The notes: generated by a model not told the origin, from the letters alone. A DNA stretch of 64,000 bases from Orthonyx spaldingii (GCA_013397795.1 VZTJ01000294.1:4717143-4781142), one strand, 5' to 3'. Counted from the first letter of the stretch, positions 1 to 12,800 are shown. Numbers and translations are program-made.

Positions 1-3000
1 ACTGTCAGTTCCCTGCGAGGGAAGCTCTGAAGGAGCAAGGTATCTAAAGGAGCAAAATTAATCAGCTTTAATTTCCTTAAGGTGGATTCCTGATATTGAG
101 AACATAATGTATTCTCCAGGGAGTAGTAATTACCCAGCTTGTTCCCTGGGCATTCCCCTAACTTCTGGGCAGAACTGCAGAGCTCTGTCTCATACCTGCT
201 GGCACTGGTGTGGGCTGTTTGGGCTCAAAGAGTTCGTAGGCTAAATCAGGTATCAACAAAATGGTACAGACACAATGAATGGATTTGTGTTAAAAGTCTT
301 GGAAGGTGAAGTTCCCCAAGCCTACTTTGGGAATTGGTGTTAGGAACCAGAGCTATGAAGAACTTGGTGCAGAAAAGCCTGGAGTCCAAGCTAGTGAATT
401 CAAAGCAGGGGAGCAAAACAAGGAATTAAAGACCAATGTGTGGAATTCTGTGGGTGGCTCTTTACTCCCAGTTCGGGCCTCTTTATAAAGTTTTGCATTG
501 CTTCTGTAACTCACCCTTCCTCGGATCATCAGTGGTTCCATTGCTGCAAAACCCCACATGCTTCATCCACAGAGCTATGACTTGTGGGATTTCTTTTTAG
601 TTCCTCTTATTCTGGTTGAATTTTTTTTATAACCAACCCATTGGGAAGAAAAAATATATTGAAAATATTGGTTTCTATGCTCAATATCAGAAATTGCTAA
701 GGTTGTTACATTACTGGTAAGAAAGTCTGTGTAGAAATAGCATATCCCTCCATGCTTTCCTGAGGATACAAGGAGGTATTATAAGTGAGTGCTGCAACTT
801 CACAATCATCAGATCAGATCATCACATTTTTATAAGTAACCTTAAGTGGTCAGTTAAAAGTTCTGACAGCTCTGTAAATCATTACCCTTTCTAGAAAAAC
901 CTGAATCCTGATTACTTTGGTGGGACTGTTCTGCATGTGAGTAGGTGAGTTTCTGCCTCCTCCCTATCTTTGGCCTTCAGCTCCTAATTCAGCATGTGCA
1001 ATTTTGTTGAATAATTTGAGATGCAGAATTAAATGACGGTCATTTGAAGACTTTTTCTCTTCCATTTATATAATTTTTAAAAAAACCAAAGTATCTTGTT
1101 TCTGCAAAATGCTTTTTATTATTGCTTGGATATTTGGGAAGTGGATGTGAGAGTTTTTCCTTCAAAGTCTGAGCAAAACTTTATACTTCAGTTTCAAAGT
1201 GTCGTGCTTTCCCTGTATTGAAACCAGTCCTCAGTGATTCTTGTGCAAGCTGGAGTATTGCTATTGAATCCTACTTGTGTATATTCTTTCTGTGTGCTTT
1301 TTGTTTATTTTTTGTTGGGTTTTTTGTTTGCTTTTTTTAAAAAATAATTTTTAGTTTTCCTTCTTTTTTAATTCTCTTTTTTTACTGTAAAGCAATCTCA
1401 CACCTTTTTGAGTCAGGAATTGCAGCATTTTGTTGTGTTAGGATCTTTGACAGAAAAATTTCTGTCCACATATGAAATCATAATTAGATTTACTCATTTC
1501 TACATTTTTTAAAAATCACATTCCAGCACAAAGCAACAAAATAACTTAGCATTGCATGGTCAGTGATTTTTGTATGGAATAGCAAATCTGCTGCTGATTT
1601 AATTTTGCTGTTAAAATATAAAACCTGCCACATTTCATCTGCTGGGAAAGCACTAACAAGTTATTTATTGCATTTCTCTTCAGCTGATAGTAGCTTCCAT
1701 TAGTTCATTACTCTTTTGTTCCTTCCTTGTCTCCTGATTTTTCCACCAAAAGGGGAAAAACAGAAAAGGGTTGTAAAGCCCCTGCAAATCCAAGAGACAA
1801 ATGGCTGAGTGGCCTTGTCCTGCATTGTGCAGCTTTCAAGTATATCTGAAACCCAAGCTTTACTGGGTGTGCTCAGTGACAATGATACTCTCAGCTCCTC
1901 CATAGGGATGTTGATAATTGGTCAGTTATTTTCAATTACCAACACCAACGAGCCCACATGCAGCCTAACTTCACTCCTGATGAACTGGAATGCACCATTC
2001 AGCTGCAACTTTGTTGAGAATTGAATTGGGGAACTCAAGAACCACAAAGGGCTTTAAGCTTATGACACTGTCACTTGATTCTAATGGCATCCACCCAGCT
2101 GGATGAACCTCAAAACAATAGAAATGGATCAATTGTAACAAGCCTTCTGTATGCTGAGTTCAGCTGTGTTACACCCTGACAGTCTTGCTCCAAATACCAG
2201 GCTACAGGCAACATCCTTTGCCAAAAAATGAATCATAAAAGAAGCTTTTAGTCTTCAGAACAAACCCAAGTGCGTTGTGCATGCTAAGTCTACAAAGCAA
2301 TTATAGTTGTATGACTGTACATAAATGAAAACTATGATTTATGTTCCCATGATCTTATGGTAGCTCTGTTCTGAGAGGTGTAAGCCTTAACTGTGCAGTG
2401 TTTCAGTCCTAAGTCTGTAAAGGCTTTTGAATTGCTGTGTTTATTCTTTCTGTGTTGTCAGGTGCAGACAGCTTTCAGCCAAAGCCCTCCTAGAGCTGCT
2501 GGTGTTAGAACATTTACAAGTGATATACAATAGCTGCAGTCCTGTGGCTGCTATTGTACATTAGCCATAGAGTACTGCTCGTACAGCTACTACTGCCAAT
2601 AAACCCAGGCACTCGTTTAATAGTGTTTTAGCTTTCTTGAATTTCTAGCATTATTCAAAGATTATGCAATACAAAATACATATTAAATGTAAAAGTAGCA
2701 GATGAAATTTAGAATACTGTATGGATAAAAAGCAAGTATGCCACAGGAAAAGTAGAGACTAAAATACTATTGCTAATTTTTATTTTAAAATTTACAACAG
2801 CATTTCTATAGTTTTGCTTCTGACTTCATTTATACCCCCAAAATAAAGTAATAATTTTACTTGTACGCACCTGTATTTACCATTTCCGTTTGCTGAAAGC
2901 TTGCTGTTCCCTAACTTTAAACTGAAAACTCTATTAATTTTTTTACACTGTCTTTGTATCAAGGAAAAAATTTATAATCTGGGTTGAAAGTCCCTGAAAA

Positions 3001-5382
3001 AGCCAGATATTCTCTAAATAGTGTCCATATACAGAATATGCTGCATGTACTTACGAGGCACGTCCTATATGAGAGGGATTTTATGTACCATTGTGGCCAC
3101 ACAGCTGATGTATAAAAGTGAGGAAAGAGAGATTGCACATGGCACATTCTCCTAGACTGATAGTGCCAGCAAAGGGATATGAACAACCAAGGAGAAAGAG
3201 CTACCCCTGTTCTCAGAAGAGGTGAGTGATGCAAGTGGGAGTTGACTTTTTATGGGAATCTGTTCTACAGATAAAAAGTCGTATCTCGGGTTCTGTTAAA
3301 TTTGGTTCCTACCCAATTCTTAATATTCATGAGATGCAATCAACTAAGGTTCATTAAATATATAATTAATTACCACACATTAATTTAAAAACCTAACCCC
3401 TTGATTAAATTTGTTTGTATGACCTCTGTATTGGAACGCATTTCAGCATACCAGGTTTTCATGATACTCCTTTTCCTGAAGTATCTTGATTTATCTAAAA
3501 AGCTAAGCTTCACAATGATTATTTTTTCTAGCCCCCAAAACCCAGACGAATCACTGGAAAACAAATGGTGAAGAACATCTCAGCAGCTTTTCACACCTAA
3601 GCTAGTTGCATGATGTTTCAACACCAAACTCATGTTTTTGCATAGCAGCTGTAGTAGTGAAATTTAACAGGAAGGTCATTGCCATGTTTCTTTCAGTGAA
3701 CACTACTACCAGTTATCAGAAATTATGATCTTGACCCCCTTTTTCAGTGAAAGCAATGGCTGTTCTAGCTGAGGCTGAAGATGTGTATGTTCTTTCTGTT
3801 TGATTTATAGGGTTTTTTCCTCCTTGACTTCTTTACTGCTGGAGATGGATGGAATGGCTCACAGCCTTTAGAGACAATTCAGCAAGCCCAGGCTAGCATG
3901 AGCTGTCTCTGTGTCATAGTGCGTGAGAGGACACACATGGGTAGTTGTAATGAAATATCGGATATGCTTTTTGTTAGATGACATGTGGTTAAGAGACGTA
4001 CTCATGATAAGAAGGAGAGAGGGAGAGAGAAACAAACAAACAAACCAGCTTCTGGAAATGAGAACAGGGTGGCTCAGTACTTGGACTTCCTGGTGAGAAA
4101 GCCTGAATTATAAGATCCATTTAAGAGATAGCTACAAGATAAGGTAACTCAGGAAACATCAAACATTGAAATAGTGGAGTTGGGGATCCATGGTTAGTGC
4201 AGGCATGTACCAAAGTGTTTAAAACAGAGCACAAAATATTTTTCATTTCTTAGCCAAACGTATGGCACAGTGATTCAAACTGTAACTGTCTTCTCTCCTG
4301 GTAACATGCCCACAGGCCAAGGCAAAACATTTATGTGTAGGCAGAGATGTTATGTGTAGGATGGTCTTGTACAACAAGTATTTGACTCTTCCTATTTCTT
4401 TTGGATAATCAAATTTAATCAAAACATAAATTGTTTTTGAAGGAACATGACTTGCAAGGGGTTAAACTCTGTACCAAGAATTAATTTACACAAACATGGA
4501 GGTGACAGCAGATAGCATCGTTAGGTGCCAAAGGCAGAGAAACATTACATTTCTGTAAGGAGCTACAGACTCAGACCTGGGGGGAGCAGACAGCTATTAA
4601 CTGACTGATCAAGCCATCTGATTAGAGTGTGCCAGTGAGTTCAGGTATGTGGTCCAATTTGCAGTGAAATTGTCAATTAGAGTGTCAAGATTAAACTAGA
4701 AGTTTAATATCCTTGCAGCATCATTGGTGAGGCACAAAGCCAGTGATAACTCCATAAATAAAGTAGGTAAATGGGAAATTGGAAATGATAGATTTAATAC
4801 TGCAGATAAATCAAGGCTGTAGAGTGGTCAGCATATAGAGTGACTTCAATTGTTCACTCACGTATGAATTGTATCTCCTGTATGAATAAGCATTGTTATA
4901 CAGCTGTATTTAGGGAATGCAAATCAAAATGCTCATGTAAAAGTTTGTCACACATATCTGAAAAATAATGTTTTAGCTATATGTCCTACTACAGTGATTT
5001 CTTTGTTTTCAAATGTACATTTAATAGAGCTGGTTCAAAAAAGATGATTGTGGGTTCCTGTGAGCATCTGAATGTTTCATGTTGTTATGACTAGGAATAA
5101 ATGGCCAAAATGTCTTTCAGAGATGATGCAAATGTCAGATATCTGAGATACTGCAAATCTCAAGACTTGCTCACTCTATAGCATTCCCCAAATTGGTACA
5201 AAAGTAAGCAAAAATGTTTCATGAATTTGAAAGTAGGTAGTGCTGTATTATTACTAATTAAAATTAATGGTTGATATACATGCACATTGTTTTGCACATC
5301 CATATGAAGTATATCAAAATGATGGTAAAGAAACCTAGAAAAGAAGACAATGTAATAGGATTACCACACTTAATGAGGGAAT
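1..5382. other. Intergenic sequence, no gene recognised
   Basis: This is AT-rich DNA upstream of DAW1. The open frames are short (under about 95 codons), lack recognisable protein motifs and often overlap frames on the other strand. I looked for chemokine exons, because CCL20 lies on this side of DAW1 in human, and saw none. A GA-rich then CAAA-repeated tract lies at about 4008-4046, and a short hairpin at 2526-2558. Nothing else can be supported. Confidence 0.6.
4008..4046. repeat. Simple repeat, GA-rich then (CAAA)n
   Basis: A run of GA and GGA units passes directly into four CAAA-type units. It is a short, imperfect microsatellite in intergenic DNA. Confidence 0.6.
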
Positions 5383-5533
5383 ACAGAATCATAGAATAGT
5401 TTGAGTTGGAAGGGACCTTAAAGATCATCCTGTTTCAACCCCCCTGATATGGGCAGGGACACCTTCCACTAGACCAGGTTGCTCAAAGACCCATCCAACC
5501 CCAAGAAATTTGGCCTTGAAACAGACATGGAAA
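5383..5533 (-). mobile_element. CR1 LINE fragment, 3' end, inverted
   Basis: The left edge reads ACAGAATCATAGAATAG, the complement of the CR1 terminal repeat. It is followed by the CR1 3' UTR words 'TTGGAAGGGACCTTAAAGATCATC', 'GGCAGGGACACCTTCCACTAG' and 'CCAGGTTGCTCAAAG' in reverse orientation. About 150 bases of the 3' end remain, as in a typical 5'-truncated insertion. No reverse-transcriptase frame is left. Confidence 0.92.
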
Positions 5534-8500
5534 AAAGAACTGCTTAAGTGAAATGTTTCATGAATTTCTGAATTATAGATATTAAACATGAAATCACAAG
5601 CTAGCTATTTTGGCTTTTTTGGTTTTTTAATTAAAAACAATGGTGAGATGAACACGCTTCTACTTCAGTGAAGCTGTGTTTTCCAAAACAAAGTCGCTTT
5701 CACTACTTATATTTTCCAATTCTGTTGTAGACTTACTAGAAATTCTGTTATTTGTCAAGAGTTTTTGCTGCCTCCTGACTCATGGTTTGACCTAATTGTG
5801 CATTATGTATCTGTAGAAGAGCTCCTCTCTTTTCCTCACTGGGTGCATCTGGAAAGCTTGCTGACCACAGAACACTTGCGTTATTACCAGATACCATCAG
5901 CTTCACCGTCTTGATGGGATGATGCAGAGCTCAACCTAAAGGTCTTTAGCCCCCTACAGTCTGGGCTATGGAAAGAAAGATTAAAGGCATTTCTGAGTTC
6001 TTCTCAGAAGCAGTAAGATAAATATATCTCATTGGGGTTTTTGCACTGAGGATTTTTTTGTTGTCAGGTCAAAAACTTGGCAAGGTTAAAAGGAAACACT
6101 CTCATAAAAAGTGGACAGCAAGAAAAAAATTGTTTCAGCTAAATGAAAATTTGACTGAAGCAAGCAAGGATGTATGGAAATCCCTGACTGAATGGGACAT
6201 ACAAGCAGTTTGTCAGAGATGGAAAATGGAAGAGAAGAGCAAGGAAGAGAGCTACTGTTCCTTTCTGCTACTTGTTATTATCTCAGTAGGTGAACAGCAC
6301 ATGCAACTATTTGTGTGAACAGAAATTTGTGGGTGACACACTGTCTTGGCAAATTGCAACTAGTAATTTTTTTTAAATTTTAGATTTTTAAATTAATGAA
6401 AACAGCCGTGCAAAGAGGAAGAACGACCTTTGGGAAAGAGACACACTACAACACACTGTCACTTCTTTCTCCTAGAATAACTCTTACCTAGCAAAGGGCG
6501 AACTCCAAGAAGATCATGTTTCTTATATAAGTAACAGTTTTAATATTTTTCATGGCTGTGGTGTCTTGATTACCATTGGAAATAACAGAGCAGAAGTGAG
6601 AAGGAGCTCTAGCAATGCACTGAGAAGAGTATGGGTACACTGAGTCTGTTTGGGCAAGAGGAAGCAGAATATACCAGAATAAAACAACCTTGGAAAAACA
6701 AGTCATGTAAACCCATTTAATTCACGAAGCAGAAACAAGGAACTATCCGAGAACCGTTCTTCTGCATTCTACAGACCTGACAATTATGAGAAAGGACAGC
6801 ACACAAAAACTCCCTTTAGTAAAAATTCACCGCACCTGACATAACAGAAATAGGAAGTGGCTTTCTACATCTTTCTTTCAATTCAGACTACTCTTGGGCT
6901 GGCCTTTCTGATTGAGTTCATCATACCACAGGCTGACCTACTTCAGAACAAGTGGGTCATGGAACAACTCTATACTAGGAAGCCTAAACCCCACTCTTCT
7001 CTGCAAGCATGTTTAAGTCAGAAATGCTTCTTCTTATCCTTAGGATGGTACATTGGCTGAAGAGAAGATTTTTCAGAGCCTATGTTGGCAGGAAGAACCC
7101 AAGGTTCTCCAAAGGAAGTTCTTCATTGTAACTGCACTGATTTTGTTTCACATTGTCTGACGCAGCTCCCTTCAGCACTGTAGATAAATGCACACAGCAG
7201 CCTTTCAAAGGCTCTTGAATACAGACTGATGAGTTTTATAGTATCTTAACTCTCTGCCACTCCTGGAAGCTGTTGACATAAGCAAAAAGGCACAGGGAGC
7301 AACTGATATATAAATTATCTTTCCAGGCTGATATCATCAATACTTTAGATCTCTATACATAAAAGGTGATTATCTCATCCTGGATGTCTCAGCATTTAAT
7401 TTTTCTTTCCAGTGTAGATATTTTTGAACTCCCTACAGTGTGCATTCTTTGAAGCTGGCCGTTCATGACTCAGAGGCTGTGTGCATTCTTTAGACACTAA
7501 AAAAATATCAGGGCAACAATTTTGCCCCAGTAGACTGAAAATTTTCCTTCTAAAAGTATCTACTAGTTGCTTCCTTCCACAAACTTGAAGAAAAGTTGCA
7601 TTTCTCCTTAACAGTCAAGGTTTAATGGTATGAACAGGAGCTCAGTCTGCTGTATCATCAGAATCCCTGTTAACTAGTCTTCAAGAAGCAATGGATTAGC
7701 AAGTCCTTCCATTCACTTCCTCCCCACAGTTTTCAGGCCTAAAGCCTCCTCAGGTAATCCTACCTGTGCTACAGCTCTGGTTCTGTTTTGTCAGAAGGAC
7801 ATACTGTTCATCACTATATATGTATTTTGCACCCAGGCCTGTGGGGGGTAGTGCTGCGGAAAAAGCTTTGTCTCGGCAGAGTGTTAGCTCCTTGTCCCCA
7901 CTCAGGTGGTCAGCAATTTTTTCTAGTGACTGTACAGGAGCGGAGCAAACAAGTCCATCACACCAGTGCCTCTCTGGTTTGGCCCTAAGAGCAGGCACAG
8001 GGCACAGAGGGATTGACTTCTGCCACAACTCCACTGCTCCCTAATCTTATGCTTACAGATGGAAGGAAAGAAGTGAGAGCTGAGGCCTAATTTGATTTAT
8101 CATCTTCCAGTGTCATTACTGCATCTTAATCCCAGGTAATGACTAATTGTGAGGTGTCCGTGTTCAGATGAAGATTTGGAGCAAGAAAGTGATGGGAAAA
8201 CAAGCTGAACAACAGGTACTGACATCATGGAGCACTGCAGTCTTTCCACTTCCCTCTCCCCTGTTTTGACTGTTTTGTTTAAATATGACTAAAAAAATTA
8301 AAAGCAGTACTTCCAGTTGGTGTTAAGTAATACTGAAGGTACCAGAAAGGCTGCATGAATCTGTGTTTATGATGAACAAATTACATTTTAAGGTACCTTC
8401 AAGTACCTGCAAGTGCCCATGCCATGGTTGTTTGTTCATGTCATTTAAGTTAAAAGAACAGAAAAATATTTATATTCTGAATTTATAATCTGGGTAGATA

Positions 8501-9146
8501 CATATTATGCTAAACAAACACAAAAAGTTGATAAGAAACTGGAGACCACCAAGATTTGGGGTTGTTCAAAAAGTTTTTTTTTATAGGGTTGGTGCAAGTA
8601 AGTCAATTCAGTTGGAAAGCTGTTCGGATTGTTTTCAATAAAAAGATTTCTTATCTGCTGCAAGACTTTCCACATACCAACAAGACAAAAGACTTAAAAC
8701 AAACAACTGGGAATGAAAAACTCAGAGACCACTTTGTCCCCCAGCCGTGTCCTGAAGTAAGTCTGGAATTGCCCATTGTATTTTATTTCCTGGCTTTCAA
8801 AAAACCAAAGGACTGTCTTCAAAGTGAAGCTGTAGGGAGCCATATGGGTGTTTTTGGAAAAGTCACGTATTGTTAAACACTGAGGGGGACTGTCTTGTAC
8901 TGATCCACTGTCAACAATGTGGGCTATGAGACTGGCCAAATGAAAATGTGTTTGCTGCTTCCCCCTATCGATTGACTACAGCCATTTCAGCATAAAGCTT
9001 GACTCAAATTTTTAGTGTTATTAATGCATTATCTTTTAAAGATCCCATGTTGGTATCTCTTTTAATTACATTTTTTCTTCTCTTTTTGTTGAAATGCACA
9101 CCCAAAGAAAGGCACTGAAACTGGTGCAGGTACTGAAGCACAACCC
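5534..9146. other. Intergenic sequence between two CR1 fragments
   Basis: No coding region is supported. The longest frames (about 86 codons at 6058-6318, about 106 codons at 8556-8876, and overlapping frames on both strands at 7750-8044) do not resemble a protein family I know and have no splice-site support. The patch 7830-8040 is richer in GC than its surroundings and is open on both strands, but it could not be assigned to a repeat or gene. Confidence 0.55.
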
Positions 9147-9502
9147 TGATGAGGAGCAGCTGAGGGAGCTAGCTGTTTAGTCTGGGGAGAAGGGGATTAC
9201 GGGGAACCTTATCACTTCCCCAGCTCCCTGAAAGGAGGGTGTAGCGAGGAGAGGTCGGTCTCTTCTCCTGGGTAACAAGTGACAGGATGAGAGGCAATGG
9301 CCTTAAGTTGTGCCAGGGGAGGTTTAGATTGAATATTAAGAACTGCTCAGAAAATTGGTGGAATCACCATTCCTGGTGGCAGGTTCAAAAAGGAATGTGG
9401 CCCTTGGGGATAGGGTTTAGTGGTGGTCAGGGTGGTGGTGAATTAATGGTTGGCTTCCATCGTAAGGCCTTGTCCAGCCTAGATTCTGTGATTCTAAACT
9501 GT
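9147..9502 (+). mobile_element. CR1 LINE fragment just upstream of DAW1
   Basis: CR1 3' sequence on the plus strand is recognised by 'GAGGAGCAGCTGAGGGAGCT', 'CTCCCTGAAAGGAGG', 'GGTCGGTCTCTTCTCC', 'GTGCCAGGGGAGGTTTAGATTG' and the end 'GATTCTGTGATTCTAAA'. It carries several small deletions relative to the CR1 consensus as I remember it, so it is an old copy. It ends about 145 bases before the CpG island of DAW1. The 88-codon frame inside it (9287-9553) comes from the repeat and is not a gene. Confidence 0.9.
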
Positions 9503-9744
9503 ATTTTCATACATGTTTTAGTCCTGAGTACCTCTTTTAAAAAATTAAACTGAATAGGTTTTTCTTTAAATGTTTAAAATTTAATTAATCTTGGCCCTCT
9601 TTCCTTAGTAAGTAACTATTCACTTTCCAAACAGCTTTCACACATTTGCTATGCTCGGCTGCGCAGCCGTGGGGCCACTCCCAGCGCACGGCGGTCCCGG
9701 CGCCCTCGGCCCCGCGGCCGGAGCTGCGCCTGCGCGGCCGGGCC

Positions 9745-9758
9745 GTTGCCATGGCGGC
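9745..9758 (+). promoter_or_regulatory. DAW1: X-box-like (RFX) site over the upstream AUG
   Basis: GTTGCC-AT-GGCGGC matches the RFX X-box model (GTTGCC AT GGCAAC) fully in the left half and at 4 of 6 positions in the right half. RFX factors drive motile-cilium genes together with FOXJ1, and DAW1 is such a gene. However, GCCATGG is also simply a strong Kozak sequence, so the match may be a coincidence. Confidence 0.3.
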
Positions 9759-9826
9759 GGCGGACGCGCGGGGCCGGGCGGCGGAGATGGGGCTGAGGCG
9801 GCTCCTGCTGCGCTACTTCCCGCCGG
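9751..9826 (+). CDS. DAW1: DAW1 coding exon 1
   Basis: There are two in-frame AUGs. The one at 9751 (GCCATGG, ideal Kozak) adds an Ala/Arg-rich 12-residue leader. The one at 9787 (GAGATGG) begins MGLRRLLLRYFPPG, which aligns with the mammalian start. The donor is G|GTGCGG at 9827, and the last codon (Gly) is split after its first base. An out-of-frame AUG at 9651 would form an overlapping upstream frame if transcription starts that far upstream. Confidence 0.88.
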
Positions 9827-12800
9827 GTGCGGTGCGGAGCGGGGTGGCCGGGCGGCTCCGGGTTGTGTTGGGGCTGGGGCTGGGGGTGTGGGGCGTGTGC
9901 CCTCCGAGGGGTGCGGGACCGCCCGTCATGGCGAGGTACCTCAATCCGGCAGGGGCCGGGCACGGCCGGGCGTGGCCATCGCGCACCTGCGGCCGGCTGG
10001 AGTGGATGGAGGTGCCACTGTTTTGTCTCGGTGCCTCTCGGCTGCAGCTGGAAGCAGCTCATCGCCCATCGCGGCTCTAATTAGTGACTTACTGCAAAGT
10101 TAAGGCAGTCTTACTCGCATCACAGTAAGGAGTTTAAAAAGTCAGTAGTGACTGTAGCTTGCACACACAAAAAAGGTATATGTGTTATTAAAAGAGCTGT
10201 TTAGCAAAAAAAAGTTGCCACTCTCTACAGCTACCTGAAAGGAGGTTGGAGCCAGGTGAGGGTCGGTCTCTTCTCCCAGGCAACCAGTAAGAGGATGAGA
10301 GGACACTTTAGCTGTGCCAGGGGAGGTTTGGATTGGATATTAGGGAGAAATTCTTCACAGAAAGGGTGATTTGACGCTGGAAAGGACTGCCCAGGGAGGC
10401 GGTCACAGTCTCTGGAGGTGTTTAAGGAAGGAGTGGACGTGGCACTCAGTGCCAGGGTCTGGTTGACAAAGTGGTGTTGGGGCAGAGCCATGCTTTGAAA
10501 AACGGTGCTGCCAGGCTGTCATCGTTTATCCTGTACTCAGGTGACTCCATGAAATTTCAGAAGTGAAACAAGCTGGAGATGGCCAGCTCAGGAAGTGTAT
10601 TGGAAGAACAGATCTTCCTTTCAATTTAAATACTTTTCCTATGAACTTGGTAAAATGCAGAATGACAGAGAAGTTCATCTAAATTATCCTCTCCCACAGA
10701 AAATCAAGGAGCAGCTAAGACATTTATCAGCTGTTTCAAAACAGGAAGCCATGTGGTTAAATATTTTAATACTCCAACTCCAAGTGGAAGTTGCAGAGGT
10801 GCCAGAGCAAACCTGGAAATGTAAAGTGTGTTACGATTTTTGATACATTACTGCACTCAAGCCTTTGCAAACACTAGGATAAATAGAACAGGTTTTGTAA
10901 AATGTGTTTTCCAGCCTTCTTGGAACACCAAACTACAGCAAGTATCTTCAGGACAGCTTCTTTGAAATTAATGCTGATGAAATGATGCATAAAGTTGTTG
11001 GAAAAAAGAACTCATTCATTTCCAGAATAGAAAATAGCTCAGAAATAATATTATTTAATATCTTTTTTCATATAAGCACATCAGAGTTGTTCATAACCTT
11101 GCTTACTCTCAGTGAGAACAGCCAACCTCCTTCCAGCTCCAAGAACTGGAAGTAGGTCTCCTGAAGTCAGTGGTGCTATAAAAGTGTAAATGTTGCTGTC
11201 TATAGCACATGTTATAAAATTCCAGAAGTCTAATCATGACCTGTTTATCACTTGTTTTTAAAGGAATTCTTTTGGAATATGTAGAAGGTGGTGAGTTGAA
11301 GACCAGATCAATAGATCTTCTTGATCTTAGACCTGAGTAAGTATGATATTACTTCAGATAACAGCATTCTCTACCCTTTTATAGCATGTTCACAGACAAC
11401 TCTGTTTGACTGTTTTAGACATAATTGTGGTCAGCTGTTATGTAGAGCGTGCATGATCTACTCAGCCAGCTCTGGTAGGAAGAGCTTCAGAAAAATAACA
11501 AAGTGCCGCCATTAAATAAAGTCACCCAAATCTGTGGAGTTTATTAGGCAGAAAGACATGAAGTAATAGGATCTTCATACCAGCATTGATATGGAAGAGA
11601 CCTTGCATGTGAGCTGTCCTAGAGTGATTTTTTCCCGATCCGGTTTGAGGGGAGGGGCTGCTGAAATCTGTTCTCCTGAAGGAGGCTCTTTTGGAATTCT
11701 CCTCTCCAAATTTGGCTCAAACCAGCACATGAGCGAAAGTCAGTAGACAGTGTAAGTAAGCTTCATATGCAAGATGAAAAATTCCAATTTAAAAATTACT
11801 ACGTTTTGTCTACCTGGAACTGTCCAGTATAGCGCTGTGGATAAAATCTATCAAGTCTCTTTGTGAAAGAAATAAGTTGTCTGGTGTTACTGAACAGGAG
11901 TATAAATACTGAGAGGATACGAATTTATGGGATGTAATGGCTTCCATTTAAAAGACTGATGCAGAAAATTCCCTTTAGGCTTTAGTAATTTCCATACTAG
12001 CAGAAATGCTTGTCTCTCTTGCTAAACTGATTTTAAGAGGGTATTGGTGCTTTGACTGCTGCGTATTGACAACCCTTAGTTTCTCACAGAAGGCCAGAAA
12101 TCAGTAGTTATCTGATGACATGGAAAGATGATCCAGTTCCACAGACCAGCTGTGACCCACTGCCTGGGGGCTCCAGGGACATCAGTAGACTGGACCATGT
12201 CATGGTAGTTACTGTCACAGCTAAGAGTGGTAGAAACAGCCATAGATTTCTGAAGCCACAGATAGAGATAAATTTAACACTTTGCATATATAATTTATCT
12301 TGTTGCTACTTAATGGATAATTTGTTTGGAATTTATGAAATTCCAGTTTAATTCAGATACTTAAACTGACAGTTTGGGACACACATCTCCCATGTCTGAT
12401 TCTTTGTGGAAATTGTTTGAAAAGATACATTTCTTGCCAAGCTACAATTTTTAAAAGTTCAATTTTACTGTACAACTTCAGTGAGAGAGGGAAGTATAAA
12501 AACCAAAAAAGATTTATCCATATTTCTTTAGGCCTTTACAGAATAGGATAAATGCATAACATTTAATTGCTTACTTTAGTTTCTTTGGAAGTAAATATTC
12601 TTGGGTTTATATTCATAATTACTGCCAGAGGATGGAATCTGGTGGGTTTGCGTTTGGGGCTTTCTTGAATTTTTCTTTTCATTCTTTTCTCATAATTAGC
12701 ACAGATGTTACAGCCTTAGTAGAAGAAATTCAAAAAGGAGAACCCCTCATCACAGCTTCCTGCTTGGAACATGTAATACATCTAGTACAGAGACTGCAGG

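Larger units (their letters stand above)
9646..10040 (+). promoter_or_regulatory. DAW1: CpG island and promoter region of DAW1
   Basis: Base composition switches sharply from AT-rich to strongly GC-rich with many CpG dinucleotides at about 9650, and returns to normal by about 10040. The island covers the first coding exon and the start of intron 1. NRF1-like words (TGCGCAGC near 9660, CTGCGCCTGCGC near 9725) and no clear TATA box suggest a broad, TATA-less CpG promoter. The exact transcription start cannot be read from the sequence. The long open frames on both strands here reflect GC richness. Confidence 0.8.

Noticed and set aside
6058..6318. Lys-rich 86-codon frame in the upstream intergenic region
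   Set aside because: It starts at TTG rather than ATG, has no family match and no splice or promoter context, and its length is expected by chance.
7750..8044. Frames on both strands over the same 290 bases
   Set aside because: Mirror frames on both strands reflect local base composition, and neither product resembles a protein family.
1..9100. Possible CCL20-like chemokine gene upstream of DAW1
   Set aside because: No exon with the CC-chemokine cysteine pattern (DCC...C...C) was seen on either strand.
9287..9553. 88-codon frame upstream of DAW1
   Set aside because: It lies almost wholly in a CR1 fragment, outside any reverse-transcriptase sequence.
9646..10103. Long open frames of 137-150 codons on both strands at the DAW1 promoter
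   Set aside because: They arise because stop codons are rare in the GC-rich CpG island. Only the part from 9751 or 9787 to 9826 in one frame continues into conserved DAW1 exons.
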